From: JBAJNN01 sp036881905
GTDB lineage: Bacteria > Pseudomonadota > Alphaproteobacteria > Rhizobiales > Im1
Assembly (NCBI GenBank): GCA_036881905.1
Contig: JBAJNN010000002.1
Location: forward strand, 1 to 64,000
Reading direction: 5' to 3'
Length of the DNA stretch: 64,000 nucleotides
Shown: positions 17,526 to 26,991 of the stretch, in pieces
Numbering within the stretch: the stretch's first letter is position 1
Layout of the letters: each line of letters starts with the position of its first letter
Position numbers and translations under genes: made by a program
Notes under the pieces: generated by a model
What the model was told of the DNA's origin: nothing
What the model saw: the letters and a program-made list of their open reading frames with translations, nothing else
The model's database searches: none

Positions 17526-18650
17526 CTACTCCGCCATGGTCGCATCATCGGCGTCGCCGAGATCATTATTGTTTTCAACGCCGGTCATCAGCGCCTCGCT
17601 GACCAGCCCGACATTTTCACGGATTTTGGTTTCGATTTCATGGGCGATTTCCGGATTCTCTGTTAAGAACAGCTTGACGTTCTCGCGCCCTTGGCCGATG
17701 CGCTCGTCATTGTAGGAATACCACGAGCCCGATTTTTCCACGATGTCGGCCGCGACGCCAAGATCGACAATCTCACCGGCTTTGGATACCCCCTCGCCAT
17801 ACATGATGTCGAATTGAACCTGCTTGAAGGGGGGGGCAAGTTTGTTTTTGACCACCTTGACGTAAGCATGGTTGCCGACGATTTGATCGCGGTCCTTGAT
17901 CGCCTTGCCACGCTTGATCTCAAGGCGCACCGAAGCATAGAATTTCAGCGCGTTGCCGCCGGTGGTGGTCTCCGGACTGCCATAGAAGACACCAATTTTC
18001 ATGCGAATCTGGTTGATGAAGATCACCATGCAGTTCGATTTGGAAATCGAACCGGTGAGCTTTCTTAACGCCTGGCTCATCAGCCGGGCGTGCATGCCGG
18101 GCTGTCCGGCCCCCATTTCCCCTTCAAGCTCGGCGCGCGGCGTCAGGGCCGCCACCGAATCGATCACCAGAATTTCCACCGCCCCGGAGCGCACCAGCGT
18201 GTCGGCAATGTCGAGAGCCTGCTCGCCGGTGTCGGGTTGGGAGATCAGAAGGTCATCGAGATTAACCCCGAGCTTGCTGGCATAGACCGGATCGAGAGCA
18301 TGTTCGGCATCGACGAAAGCGCAAACGCCGCCCCGCTTTTGCGATTCGGCGAGAGTATGTAGGGCAAGGGTGGTTTTCCCTGAGGATTCTGGGCCGAAAA
18401 TCTCCACCACTCGGCCACGCGGCAAGCCGCCAATGCCAAGCGCAATGTCAAGACCGAGCGAACCGGTCGGGATGACTTCGGTCTCCACCACCTGCTCGCC
18501 CTGCCCCAAGCGCATAATCGAGCCTTTGCCGAAAGCCTGTTCGATCTGCTTCAGGGCGGCTTCGAGCGCCTTTTGTTTATCCGCGTCGTCAACCTCGACA
18601 ACCCGCGGCAGCGATTTTGCCTTCATTTTGCTTCTGGACACCGGATTCAT
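17526..18650 (-). CDS. recA: Recombinase RecA
   Basis: A 374-residue RecA. Walker A is GPESSGKT (residues 86-93), with the MAW motif VIDSVAALTPRAELEGEMG, the L2 loop INQIRMKIGVFYGSPETTTG and an acidic C-terminus. RecA drives strand exchange and LexA cleavage. The start is uncertain: ATG 18650 has GGAG only a base or two upstream, ATG 18626 gives MKAKSLPRVV with a poor site, and a TTG at 18707 also leads in. No LexA-type operator could be assigned confidently upstream. It is placed directly downstream of gyrB. Confidence 0.95.
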   Translation of the reverse strand: MNPVSRSKMKAKSLPRVVEVDDADKQKALEAALKQIEQAFGKGSIMRLGQGEQVVETEVIPTGSLGLDIALGIGGLPRGRVVEIFGPESSGKTTLALHTLAESQKRGGVCAFVDAEHALDPVYASKLGVNLDDLLISQPDTGEQALDIADTLVRSGAVEILVIDSVAALTPRAELEGEMGAGQPGMHARLMSQALRKLTGSISKSNCMVIFINQIRMKIGVFYGSPETTTGGNALKFYASVRLEIKRGKAIKDRDQIVGNHAYVKVVKNKLAPPFKQVQFDIMYGEGVSKAGEIVDLGVAADIVEKSGSWYSYNDERIGQGRENVKLFLTENPEIAHEIETKIRENVGLVSEALMTGVENNNDLGDADDATMAE

Positions 18651-18739
18651 TCTCCCGCTTCCCGTTTCACGATGCGGATCATCGTCCCCTTCACCCTCTT
18701 TGTTCAATGGTCATACCGAAGAGGCTAAGCACTTGCGCT

Positions 18740-21172
18740 CTATACATCGAGGTTGGCAACCTGCAATGCGTTGTCGTAAATGAATTCACGGCGTGGTTCA
18801 ACCACATCGCCCATCAGTTTGGTAAACAGGTCGTCGGTTTGGTCAAGCTCGCGAATCCGGACCTGCAAAAGCGAGCGATCGCTTTCATCGAGCGTGGTTT
18901 CCCACAATTGCGACGGATCCATCTCGCCAAGCCCCTTATAGCGTTGCAGCGAGATTCCCTTGCGCCCAATGGCGAACACCGCTTCGAGAAGGTCGGTCGG
19001 GCCGTTGACGACAATCTCTTCGGCTTTGCGCCGCAAACTTGCCCTCCGCGCGTAAACCTCTTGCAAATGCTCCGCTTTGCGGTTGAGGAGCAAGGCTGAG
19101 GGTGAGGCCATCAGTTGACCGTCAATCGCATAGACATCGCGCACGCCGCGCATTTCGCGGGAGAATTGCAGGCCCCCGTTGGGCATTGGCTCGCCCTTCC
19201 AGCCGCGCTCGGTTTCCTCCGACAACAGATCGAGTCGTCGGGCGACGGCCGACGCCGACTTGCGCATCTGCTCCTCGCCGTGCAGGGAATCGGCATTGAG
19301 AACGCCGCAAATCGCGGCCTGCTCGACCACGACACGCGGATAACGGCTGTGCAACGAATTGAGAGCGGAACGAATGTCCAGCGCCTCGTCAACAATCATG
19401 CGCAAATCCTTACCCGCAAGCTCCTCGCCATTGGCCAAAACCAGCACCGTCTCGGCAAGACCGATCCCGATAAGGTAATCTTCCAGGGCCTGTTCGTCTT
19501 TTAAATATTGCTCTGAATGGCTGCGCTTGACCTTGTAAAGCGGCGGTTGGGCAATAAAGAGATGGCCGTTTTCGATAAGCTCGGGCATTTGCCGGTAGAA
19601 AAATGTCAGGAGAAGAGTGCGGATATGGGCGCCATCAACATCGGCGTCCGTCATGATAATGACCTTGTGATAGCGCAATTTCGCAATATCGAAATCGTCG
19701 CGACCGATACCGGTTCCAAGGGCAGTGATCAGCATGCCGATCTGTTCTGAGGACAGCATCTTGTCAAAGCGTGCCCGCTCGACATTGAGTATTTTGCCAC
19801 GCAGCGGCAAAACCGCCTGATTGCGCCGGTTGCGGGCCTGTTTGGCCGAGCCGCCCGCCGAATCGCCCTCCACGATGAAAAGCTCCGATTTCGCCGGATC
19901 GCGCTCCTGGCAATCGGCGAGTTTCCCCGGCAGGTTGGCGATTTCCAGCGCCCCCTTGCGGCGGGTGAGTTCGCGCGCCTTACGCGCGGCCTCACGCGCA
20001 CTGGCGGCCTCGATGACCTTGCCAACGATCTTTTTGGCCTGCGGCGGATGCTCCTCGAACCAGATTTTGAGTTGCTCGCCGATGATCCCCTCCACCACCG
20101 GGCGAACCTCCGAGGACACCAGTTTGTCCTTGGTTTGAGAGGAAAATTTCGGGTCCGGCAGTTTGACGGAGAGCACGCATGTCAATCCCTCGCGCGCATC
20201 GTCGCCGGTGAGCGAAGCCTTCTCGCGTTTGGCGAGGCCGGATTCATTGGCGTATGTATTGACCGTGCGCGTCAGCGCCGCGCGCAGCCCGGCCAAATGC
20301 GTGCCGCCATCACGCTGGGGGATGTTGTTGGTAAAGCACAGCACCGTCTCATGATAGCCATCATTCCACCGCAGCGCATATTCCACCACAATATCACCAC
20401 GCTCAACACAGCCCGAGATTGGGCCGTCGAGCAAGGGATGTCGGCTACGGTCGAGGTATTTCACGAAGGCGATCAGGCCGCCGTCATAGAACAACTCCTG
20501 GGCGACAGGTTCGATGCCGCGTTCATCTCTCAATGCGATACGAATACCCGAATTGAGGAAGGCCAGTTCGCGCAAACGATGTTCGAGTGTGGCGTAGTCG
20601 AATGTCACCATGGAGAAGGTTGCTCTGCTGGGCGTGAAGGTGATTTCAGTGCCGGTTTTGCCATCGGCCTTGCCCACCTGTCTTAAGGGGCCATCGGTTG
20701 GGACGCCGTTTTCGAAACGCATCAGATGTTCCTTGCCATCGCGCCAGATCCGTAAACGCAGGGCGCTGGAAAGCGCATTGACCACCGAGACGCCCACGCC
20801 ATGCAGCCCGCCGGAAACCTTGTAGGAATTCTGATCGAACTTGCCGCCGGCATGGAGCTGGGTCATGATGACCTCGGCGGCTGAAATGCCCTCTTCGGCG
20901 TGGATGCCGGTCGGAATGCCGCGGCCATTATCGCACACGCTGACCGATCCATCGGCGTTGAGGGTCACCGTAACGCGGTCGCAATAGCCGGCAAGGGCTT
21001 CGTCGACCGCATTATCAACCACCTCATAGACCATGTGATGCAAGCCCGAACCGTCATCGGTGTCGCCGATATACATGCCAGGCCGCTTGCGAACTGCGTC
21101 AAGCCCTTTCAAGACCTTGATAGAGCGGGCGCCATAGTCGGATATGGGCTGGTTTGCGCTGGTCTGTTCCAT
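18740..21172 (-). CDS. gyrB: DNA gyrase subunit B
   Basis: An 810-residue type IIA topoisomerase ATPase subunit. The N-terminal GHKL domain has LDAVRKRPGMYIGDTDDGSG, DNGRGIPTG and GGLHGVGVSVVNALS. The Toprim domain has LFIVEGDSAGGSAKQARNR and MTDADVDGAHIRTLLLTFF. The C-terminus ends YKGLGEMDPSQLWETTLD and DVVEPRREFI. I chose ATG 21172 (MEQTSANQPISDYGA), because upstream codons are Arg-rich and lie next to recF. recF precedes it by 25 bases, the classical recF-gyrB order. Confidence 0.96.
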   Translation of the reverse strand: MEQTSANQPISDYGARSIKVLKGLDAVRKRPGMYIGDTDDGSGLHHMVYEVVDNAVDEALAGYCDRVTVTLNADGSVSVCDNGRGIPTGIHAEEGISAAEVIMTQLHAGGKFDQNSYKVSGGLHGVGVSVVNALSSALRLRIWRDGKEHLMRFENGVPTDGPLRQVGKADGKTGTEITFTPSRATFSMVTFDYATLEHRLRELAFLNSGIRIALRDERGIEPVAQELFYDGGLIAFVKYLDRSRHPLLDGPISGCVERGDIVVEYALRWNDGYHETVLCFTNNIPQRDGGTHLAGLRAALTRTVNTYANESGLAKREKASLTGDDAREGLTCVLSVKLPDPKFSSQTKDKLVSSEVRPVVEGIIGEQLKIWFEEHPPQAKKIVGKVIEAASAREAARKARELTRRKGALEIANLPGKLADCQERDPAKSELFIVEGDSAGGSAKQARNRRNQAVLPLRGKILNVERARFDKMLSSEQIGMLITALGTGIGRDDFDIAKLRYHKVIIMTDADVDGAHIRTLLLTFFYRQMPELIENGHLFIAQPPLYKVKRSHSEQYLKDEQALEDYLIGIGLAETVLVLANGEELAGKDLRMIVDEALDIRSALNSLHSRYPRVVVEQAAICGVLNADSLHGEEQMRKSASAVARRLDLLSEETERGWKGEPMPNGGLQFSREMRGVRDVYAIDGQLMASPSALLLNRKAEHLQEVYARRASLRRKAEEIVVNGPTDLLEAVFAIGRKGISLQRYKGLGEMDPSQLWETTLDESDRSLLQVRIRELDQTDDLFTKLMGDVVEPRREFIYDNALQVANLDV

Positions 21173-21197
21173 TTCCCTTCGCCTTCTCACGCCACGC

Positions 21198-22430
21198 CTA
21201 GACCCGACCCGCGCCGAGCGCGCCGTCTTGAACCTCAAAAACCTTGGCCATGCCGAACGCCGCTTTGAACAAGGCGATATCGGCTCCGGTCATCCAGGCT
21301 TGTACCCCCATATCGTTCAACGCCGCAAACAATCCCTTACGTCTCGTCTCGTCAAGATGGGCAACCGCTTCGTCGAGCAGCATAACCGGTGCTTGGCCGC
21401 CTGTCACCCGCGCAATCGCACGCGCATGTGCCAAAATGATCCCAATCAGCAACGCCTTCTGCTCGCCGGTGGAACACAGCCTTGCGTCAATCTCCTTGCC
21501 CGCGTGCGCAACGCGCAGATCGCTGCGATGCGGTCCGACAAGGGTCCGCCCCGCCGCGGCGTCTCCGGCGCGTGATTTGGTCAGTATACTACGATATTTC
21601 TCCGCGGCCAGCCCCGAGGAGAGCTCGGTGAGCATATCGTTCAACACGCAAGCGATTTTGAGGCGAGAGCAGGGAAAATCCGTAAACTCTCCCAACCCGG
21701 TACAGGCGGGTGAGGCGGTAAAACCCGACAGAATTTTCACGGTGGCGTGGCGTGATGCGGCGATCGCTATGCCGGCTTCGGCCATGCGTTTTTCCAAACC
21801 GGACAGCCAGGTCCGATCCGGATGTTCGCCGCTAAGAAGGCGATTGCGTTCGCGCATCAGTTTTTCGAAAAGCTGAACCTGGACGCCATGGCTGGCGTCA
21901 AGGGCGATGACCAGGCGATCGAGAAATCGTCGTCGGTCCCCGACCGCCCCGTTGAACAGGCGGTCCATTGAAGGTGTCAGCCAGAGCATGCGAATATGGT
22001 GGGCCAGCGCGCCGGAACTTTTTTGCTTCGCGCCGTTGATGTGCACCTGCCTCGCCCGACGGTATGCGGACTCCCCGTTGCCCGCGACGTGCCATGCCGT
22101 GCCGATGTCAGCCTTGCCCTCGGCCCCATGGACCCGGGCGTGCACGGCCCAGCCACGTTGCGCATGGTGACGGACGAGCTCTCCATAAGGCGCACCCCGT
22201 AAGCCCCGCCCGGCGGCAAGCAGTGAGATGGCTTCCAGAAGATTGGTTTTGCCCGAACCGTTCGGGCCAGTCAGAATAATCGGAACTGCTTCGGCCTCAA
22301 GTGTCAAGGTCGCGTAATTGCGGAAGTCGGCCAGCACGAGCTTCTCAAGAGCAATAACGCCGCCGGAAGCAGGCGCTGGAAATGCCTCGTTTGTCTGCAA
22401 GGGATAATAGTCGCTAGCGCTCGTCACCAC
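21198..22430 (-). CDS. recF: DNA replication and repair protein RecF
   Basis: A 410-residue SMC-like ATPase that helps load RecA at gaps. Walker A is GPNGSGKT (residues 55-62) in the family context LADFRNYATLTLE, the C-terminal signature is STGEQKALLIGIILAHA, and Walker B is PVMLLDEAVAHLD. The GTG start at 22430 gives a 25-residue leader; a later start nearer VIALEKLVLADF is possible. dnaN, its usual upstream partner, is not present here. Confidence 0.93.
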   Translation of the reverse strand: MVTSASDYYPLQTNEAFPAPASGGVIALEKLVLADFRNYATLTLEAEAVPIILTGPNGSGKTNLLEAISLLAAGRGLRGAPYGELVRHHAQRGWAVHARVHGAEGKADIGTAWHVAGNGESAYRRARQVHINGAKQKSSGALAHHIRMLWLTPSMDRLFNGAVGDRRRFLDRLVIALDASHGVQVQLFEKLMRERNRLLSGEHPDRTWLSGLEKRMAEAGIAIAASRHATVKILSGFTASPACTGLGEFTDFPCSRLKIACVLNDMLTELSSGLAAEKYRSILTKSRAGDAAAGRTLVGPHRSDLRVAHAGKEIDARLCSTGEQKALLIGIILAHARAIARVTGGQAPVMLLDEAVAHLDETRRKGLFAALNDMGVQAWMTGADIALFKAAFGMAKVFEVQDGALGAGRV

Positions 22431-22750
22431 AACTCTCTTTTGCTCGGCATATTGCGGCCGATTTTATCCTATAATCACTGCAACGGCACTATTTTACGTC
22501 TTTGCCATCAAATCCCGAACTTTACACGGGTTTTCGTAGGGCCAAATACGAGAGAAAAAATCACAATTCGGGGACATTATGATCGATCATGGTCTCGCTG
22601 CCCGGTATAATGCGTTAATGCCAATATGTCGAACTTAATGCTGCTCAACTCCATTTTTGTGTTATTGACAATGGCTCTATAAGCTCGGATCGATCTCGTG
22701 ATTGCAAAAGTCTCGGGAGCGAAAAATGCATATACTGAAAGAGGTGTTCG
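22431..22750. other. Intergenic region between recF and the AGCS remnant
   Basis: About 320 bases hold no open frame with support. The left part must carry the recF promoter on the minus strand. A TTGACA near 22665 has no -10 box at a workable distance. Before 22751 an AAAGAGG site precedes the dead AGCS frame. Confidence 0.5.
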
Positions 22751-23450
22751 GTGTCATTTGATGAGCTGACCTGGGGATGATCGCTCATTCCTATTCCGAT
22801 CGTGTTTGGGGTGTTTATGACCGTGCCGACCGGCTTTGTACAGGTTGAATTTTTCGACCGCACGTTTTGCGTCTTTATCTCCAAAAATCAAACGGGCGAC
22901 CCCGGCGCGATTCCAGCGCGCGAAGCCCTCCTGATTCCCGTAAGCGGGCGTGTTGGTGGCGGCGATATAGCCAGTATGGCGGTTGCCCTCATGAGTATGG
23001 CCACCAGCCTGGTCGAGTGTTCATTGGCTCAAGCCTTCAAGCGTCGCCAGTCGGATGGCGCGTTCAGAGGCGGGCCGATCCAGGGTGTACCGCATGGGCT
23101 TGGCGAAAATTACAGGTGGCTTGCCGCGCTTTATGCCGTTTGCCTGATTGCAGCCTCCGAACTGGGCTTTAATGCCTTCCAGGGCAACACCGTCGCGGGA
23201 GCCGTAGAGGACAGCCTTGGCCTGAATGGATATGTTACAGGGGACCTTTTGGCCTTAATTGCCGGATTCGTCATATTCGGCGGCATTTGTCGCATCGCCG
23301 AGATTGCGGACGCGGTTATGCTGATTATGGCCATCGGGTATATCGCGCTGGCGCTTTTCGTCCTCATCATTCATATCGGCCAAGTTCCCACAGAGCTGGC
23401 TACGATCTTCCAAAACGCATTCGGCTTCGGGCAGGTGGAGCGCCAAGTCT
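22751..23450 (+). pseudogene. Alanine/glycine:cation symporter (AGCS), truncated
   Basis: The GTG at 22751 opens SFDELTWG, then a TGA at 22778-22780, then SLIPIPIVFGVFMTVPTGFV in the same frame, the AGCS N-terminus. Further segments match the family (GGDIASMAVALMSMATSLVE, WLAALYAVCLIAASELG, YVTGDLLALIAGFVIFGGIC). Part of the conserved GNIAG region appears deleted, and the protein ends after about 230 residues where intact members have about 450. The open frame continues to 23536 only by running antisense to the next gene. It is non-functional; it once imported Ala or Gly with Na+. Confidence 0.75.
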
Positions 23451-23483
23451 TTTCTCGCCCGCTGCCTTGCGATATATCAGCGA

Positions 23484-24674
23484 TTACGGACCCTTTGATT
23501 GCATATGCCGGGAGAACCGGTTGCGCGCCAATATGAGCACGGCGAGAGCGCAAAAAAACGCACAAAGCGAGAACGGCAAACCGTCAGGGCCGAATTGATG
23601 CATGGCCCAGCCCGCGACCATGGGCCCGACCATACTGCCGACACTGAACATGGCGGCAAAGGCCGAAGACCCGGCAATCAAAGCCGAACCGTCAAAGCGA
23701 TCGCCCATAATGGCCATTGCCAGTGTATAAACCGGGCCGGCCGCCGCCCCGACGATCGCCAGAACCGGCCACATGGGCCAAGTGCCTATCGTGACCGGCA
23801 CGGCAAGACAGGCGATCGCGGTGATGAGCGCGCAGCCGAGCATAACCACATGGCGGGATATTGTGTCGGCGACCCAGCCGATCGGATATTGCAGCACGAT
23901 ATTGCCCGCCATCAACACGCCGAGAGCGAGCGAAGCGGTCTCGACATCGAACCCCTTGCGCAGGGCATAGACCGGCAGCAGGCCGATCATGGCAGCGTCA
24001 AGCAACGAAAATACCGCCACCGCGGCCAGAAGAACCGGCGCTCGGCGCGCAAAAGACAAAAACGAAGCAGACTCGTCCGGCGTTGCATCACTCTCTCCTT
24101 CCCCGGGTTCCCCATCGGAGAAAAACAGCGGCGCCAGAGCCGCCAGAGAAATTGCGGCGCCGACGATGAAGGGAGTCCAGCCCTCGATTCCGGTTATGGT
24201 GAGCAGCATCGGTCCCGCGGCGAAACCGCCGGACATGACGACCGCATAGAGCGCTATGATGCGGCCGCTGGCCGGGCCTTGCGCCGCGCGAACGATCAAG
24301 GCCTCGGACAGGGCGAATAAACCGCCGCCCGCCATGCTCATGGCGATCCTCAACGCGAACCAGACCCATAAATTCGAGGTCAGCTTAAAGCCGACCAGGG
24401 CAATGGCGGTGATGAGAACGAAGCACATCGCCATCCGTCTGAAACGATACCGCGCGGCCAGAACCGGGATCAGCGGGGCGATCAAAACGGTTCCGACCGG
24501 ACCGAAACCCGTTATGAGTCCGATGAGCCGGATATCCGTGCCGCGATAGTCCATGAGCAGGCTCAGAAGCGGCAGGCTTAAGCCGAACGCCAGGGAAAAC
24601 ACGGCAATGCAGGCCATGGCGGCGACAAGGTTGTTCCGGCACCGGCGCGCCAATGCGGCGGCAGGCGCGGGCAT
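23484..24674 (-). CDS. MFS transporter
   Basis: A 396-residue major facilitator with 12 predicted hydrophobic segments. Motif-A-like positively charged loops are PVLAARYRFRRMAMC (after helix 2) and GWVADTISRHVVMLGC (after helix 8). ATG 24674 has AGAGGA seven bases upstream and gives MPAPAAALARRCRN; an in-frame start at 24746 lies next to the ABC transporter gene and is less likely. Substrate unknown. Its 3' end lies against the truncated AGCS remnant, so a rearrangement may have joined them. Confidence 0.85.
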   Translation of the reverse strand: MPAPAAALARRCRNNLVAAMACIAVFSLAFGLSLPLLSLLMDYRGTDIRLIGLITGFGPVGTVLIAPLIPVLAARYRFRRMAMCFVLITAIALVGFKLTSNLWVWFALRIAMSMAGGGLFALSEALIVRAAQGPASGRIIALYAVVMSGGFAAGPMLLTITGIEGWTPFIVGAAISLAALAPLFFSDGEPGEGESDATPDESASFLSFARRAPVLLAAVAVFSLLDAAMIGLLPVYALRKGFDVETASLALGVLMAGNIVLQYPIGWVADTISRHVVMLGCALITAIACLAVPVTIGTWPMWPVLAIVGAAAGPVYTLAMAIMGDRFDGSALIAGSSAFAAMFSVGSMVGPMVAGWAMHQFGPDGLPFSLCAFFCALAVLILARNRFSRHMQSKGP

Positions 24675-24742
24675 GGCTGCATCCTCTCGTCGGCCCTCGT
24701 GGCGAGGCCATATTCCGCCGCCATTCATGCTCTTTTGCCTCT

Positions 24743-26587
24743 TCACGCGGTCGCAACATCGTCCAAATCAAGGAACCCGCCGGATTGATGGCCCCAAAGC
24801 CGACTGTAAAGCCCCTGTCGCGCGAGCAATTCCTCATGGCTGCCCGCCTCCACGATATGCCCGCCGTCAAGCACGATCAACCGGTCCATGCGGGCGATGG
24901 TCGAAAGCCGGTGGGCGATGGCGATCACCGTTTTTCCCGCCATCAGCCTGTAGAGCTGGGACTGAATGGCGACTTCAATTTCCGAATCGAGTGCCGAGGT
25001 CGCCTCGTCGAGCACCAGAATCGGGGCGTCTTTCAAAATGACCCGTGCGATCGCGATCCGCTGGCGCTGGCCCCCTGAGAGTTTGACGCCGCGCTCGCCG
25101 ACATGGGCATCGTAACCCCGCCGTCCCTTGGGATCCTCAAGCCCTAAGATGAAATCATGGGCCTCGGCCTGTCTGGTGGCTTGGATAATCTCGTCATCGC
25201 CCGCATCGCGACGGCCATATCCGATATTGTCGCGAACCGAGCGATGCAGAAGCGAGGTGTCCTGGGAAACAACGCCGATCGCGTGGCGCAGACTGTTTTG
25301 CGTGACCATGGCAATATCCTGACCGTCGATCAGAATGCGTCCGCCTTCGAGATCGTGGAACCGGAGCAGGAGATTGACCAGGGTCGATTTGCCCGCCCCT
25401 GAGCGTCCGATCAACCCCACCCGCTCGCCGGGCCGAATATCGAGGGTCAAATCCTCGATCACCCCGCCTTCCTTGCCATAATGGAAACGGATATGGTCGA
25501 AGCGAATCGCGCCTTGTTCAACCGTGAGCGCCTGGGCCTGCGGGGCATCGACGAGCGTTAAGGGTTTGGAGATCATCTCCATGCCATTTTCCACCGTCCC
25601 CAGATCCTCGAACACACCGGTAATGATAAACATGATCCAGCCGGACAGAGTCTCGATGCGCAGGACAAGACCGGTGGCAATGGCAATGGCGCCGATCGTG
25701 ATGGCATGGCCCCGCCAAAGCCAGATTGCGATTGCGCCGGTGCCTGCAATCAGAAAACCGTTTATGACATTTAGCAAAACGCCTACGGTGGTAATACTAC
25801 GCAGGATTGCATAAAATTTGGTCGTATGGCTTTTGAACGTTGCGCGCGCCCGGTCATCTTCATGGCCGGTGTTGGCAAACAGTTTCACTGTCATGATGTT
25901 GGTGTAGCTGTCGACGATTTGTCCGCTCAAAGCCGATCGCGCCTCCGACATGATCGTGGACTGGCGCTTGATGCGCGGCACAAAGACCCACAGCAGACCA
26001 ACATAGCATACAAGCCATATGACAAGCGGAATCATCAGCAACGGATCGGCGCGGGCGAACAAAAATAACGCGCTTGTGGCACAGATCACGACATACCAGA
26101 CCGAATCGATCAGGCTGATGATGCAGGACCTCAGACACGGTCCGGTCTGAATAATCTTGTTGGCGATGCGCCCGGCGAAATCATTATGGAAAAAACCGAG
26201 CGATTGGCGCAATATGTGACGATGCGTCTGCCAGCGTACCAGATTGGTGAGATTGGCCTCGACGCTCTGATGGACCAGCAGCGCATGCAACCACCCCAAC
26301 AGCGGGCGGACAAGAACGATGACGAGCGCCATGACGACAAACTCGCGACCGTGATCGATGAATAGGGTCTGTGGCGTCGTTTGGCGCAGAATATCGACGA
26401 TATGGCCGACATAGTTGATCATTTGCACGTCGATCAGCCCATCGGCCAGTCCGACGACGATGACGGCAATAAGGACCGGCCAGACCTGACGCAGGAAATG
26501 CCAAAAAAACGCTATGATTCGATTCGGGGGCGTAGCGTATTGAGAGTGCCTGAACGGATCGATAAGCTGCTCAAACCAGGAAAACAT
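24743..26587 (-). CDS. ABC exporter, fused permease and ATPase
   Basis: A 614-residue half-transporter of the MsbA/lipid-drug exporter type. Six hydrophobic segments lie in residues about 30-330. The ATPase domain has Walker A GRSGAGKST (394-402), the signature LSGGQRQR, Walker B ILVLDEATSALD and the H-loop AIAHRLSTI. The N-terminal FSWFEQLIDPF start resembles alphaproteobacterial exporters of unknown substrate. The MFS gene starts 68 bases downstream on the same strand. It likely works as a homodimer in the inner membrane. Confidence 0.88.
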   Translation of the reverse strand: MFSWFEQLIDPFRHSQYATPPNRIIAFFWHFLRQVWPVLIAVIVVGLADGLIDVQMINYVGHIVDILRQTTPQTLFIDHGREFVVMALVIVLVRPLLGWLHALLVHQSVEANLTNLVRWQTHRHILRQSLGFFHNDFAGRIANKIIQTGPCLRSCIISLIDSVWYVVICATSALFLFARADPLLMIPLVIWLVCYVGLLWVFVPRIKRQSTIMSEARSALSGQIVDSYTNIMTVKLFANTGHEDDRARATFKSHTTKFYAILRSITTVGVLLNVINGFLIAGTGAIAIWLWRGHAITIGAIAIATGLVLRIETLSGWIMFIITGVFEDLGTVENGMEMISKPLTLVDAPQAQALTVEQGAIRFDHIRFHYGKEGGVIEDLTLDIRPGERVGLIGRSGAGKSTLVNLLLRFHDLEGGRILIDGQDIAMVTQNSLRHAIGVVSQDTSLLHRSVRDNIGYGRRDAGDDEIIQATRQAEAHDFILGLEDPKGRRGYDAHVGERGVKLSGGQRQRIAIARVILKDAPILVLDEATSALDSEIEVAIQSQLYRLMAGKTVIAIAHRLSTIARMDRLIVLDGGHIVEAGSHEELLARQGLYSRLWGHQSGGFLDLDDVATA

Positions 26588-26991
26588 GGGCTAAAAACTC
26601 CGGGAAAAAGAGAAGCGAAGACTGGTGAAACGCCGGTTTTCCCGGAGCGGGGTTCCCGCTCGGCCAAGGACAGACCGGTGTCAATAGGCGTGGGCGGGAT
26701 ATGTTGACATCATGGCCTCATCATTCGTTATCGATTTGATGTGAAAGACAGTTGTGGCGGTTGCCTTTACAGTGAAAAGGCCCCTTTATGATTACGAGCG
26801 AGATGCTCGTAGCAATCTCGTGGCTCCTCTGCAAGAGCCTGTATGGGGAAAGGGGGGTGATTGTCATGAGGTGTTGCCTGATTGACACAGATGGCGCTAC
26901 GATATGGCTGCACACCATTTCGATCGTATTAATGGGTCTGCCCCCTAAGCCTTTTCGTGAAAACAGGACGACTCTTCGGAAAACTTGAAAA
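26588..26991. other. Intergenic region before hemF
   Basis: About 400 bases separate the divergent ABC exporter and hemF. They should contain both promoters. TTGACA occurs at 26704 and 26883 without a clean -10 partner. A 66-codon frame at 26788-26988 has no convincing homology or ribosome site. I see no FNR-type palindrome that I would defend. Confidence 0.45.

Noticed and set aside
22802..23536. A full-length 244-residue membrane protein
   Set aside because: Its last part is antisense to the MFS gene and its start lies inside the AGCS remnant. The true match begins at GTG 22751 with a stop after nine codons and ends by about 23450.
26788..26988. A 66-residue gene before hemF
   Set aside because: No ribosome site, no known motif, and it ends just before the hemF start. 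The segment is better read as leader or promoter DNA.
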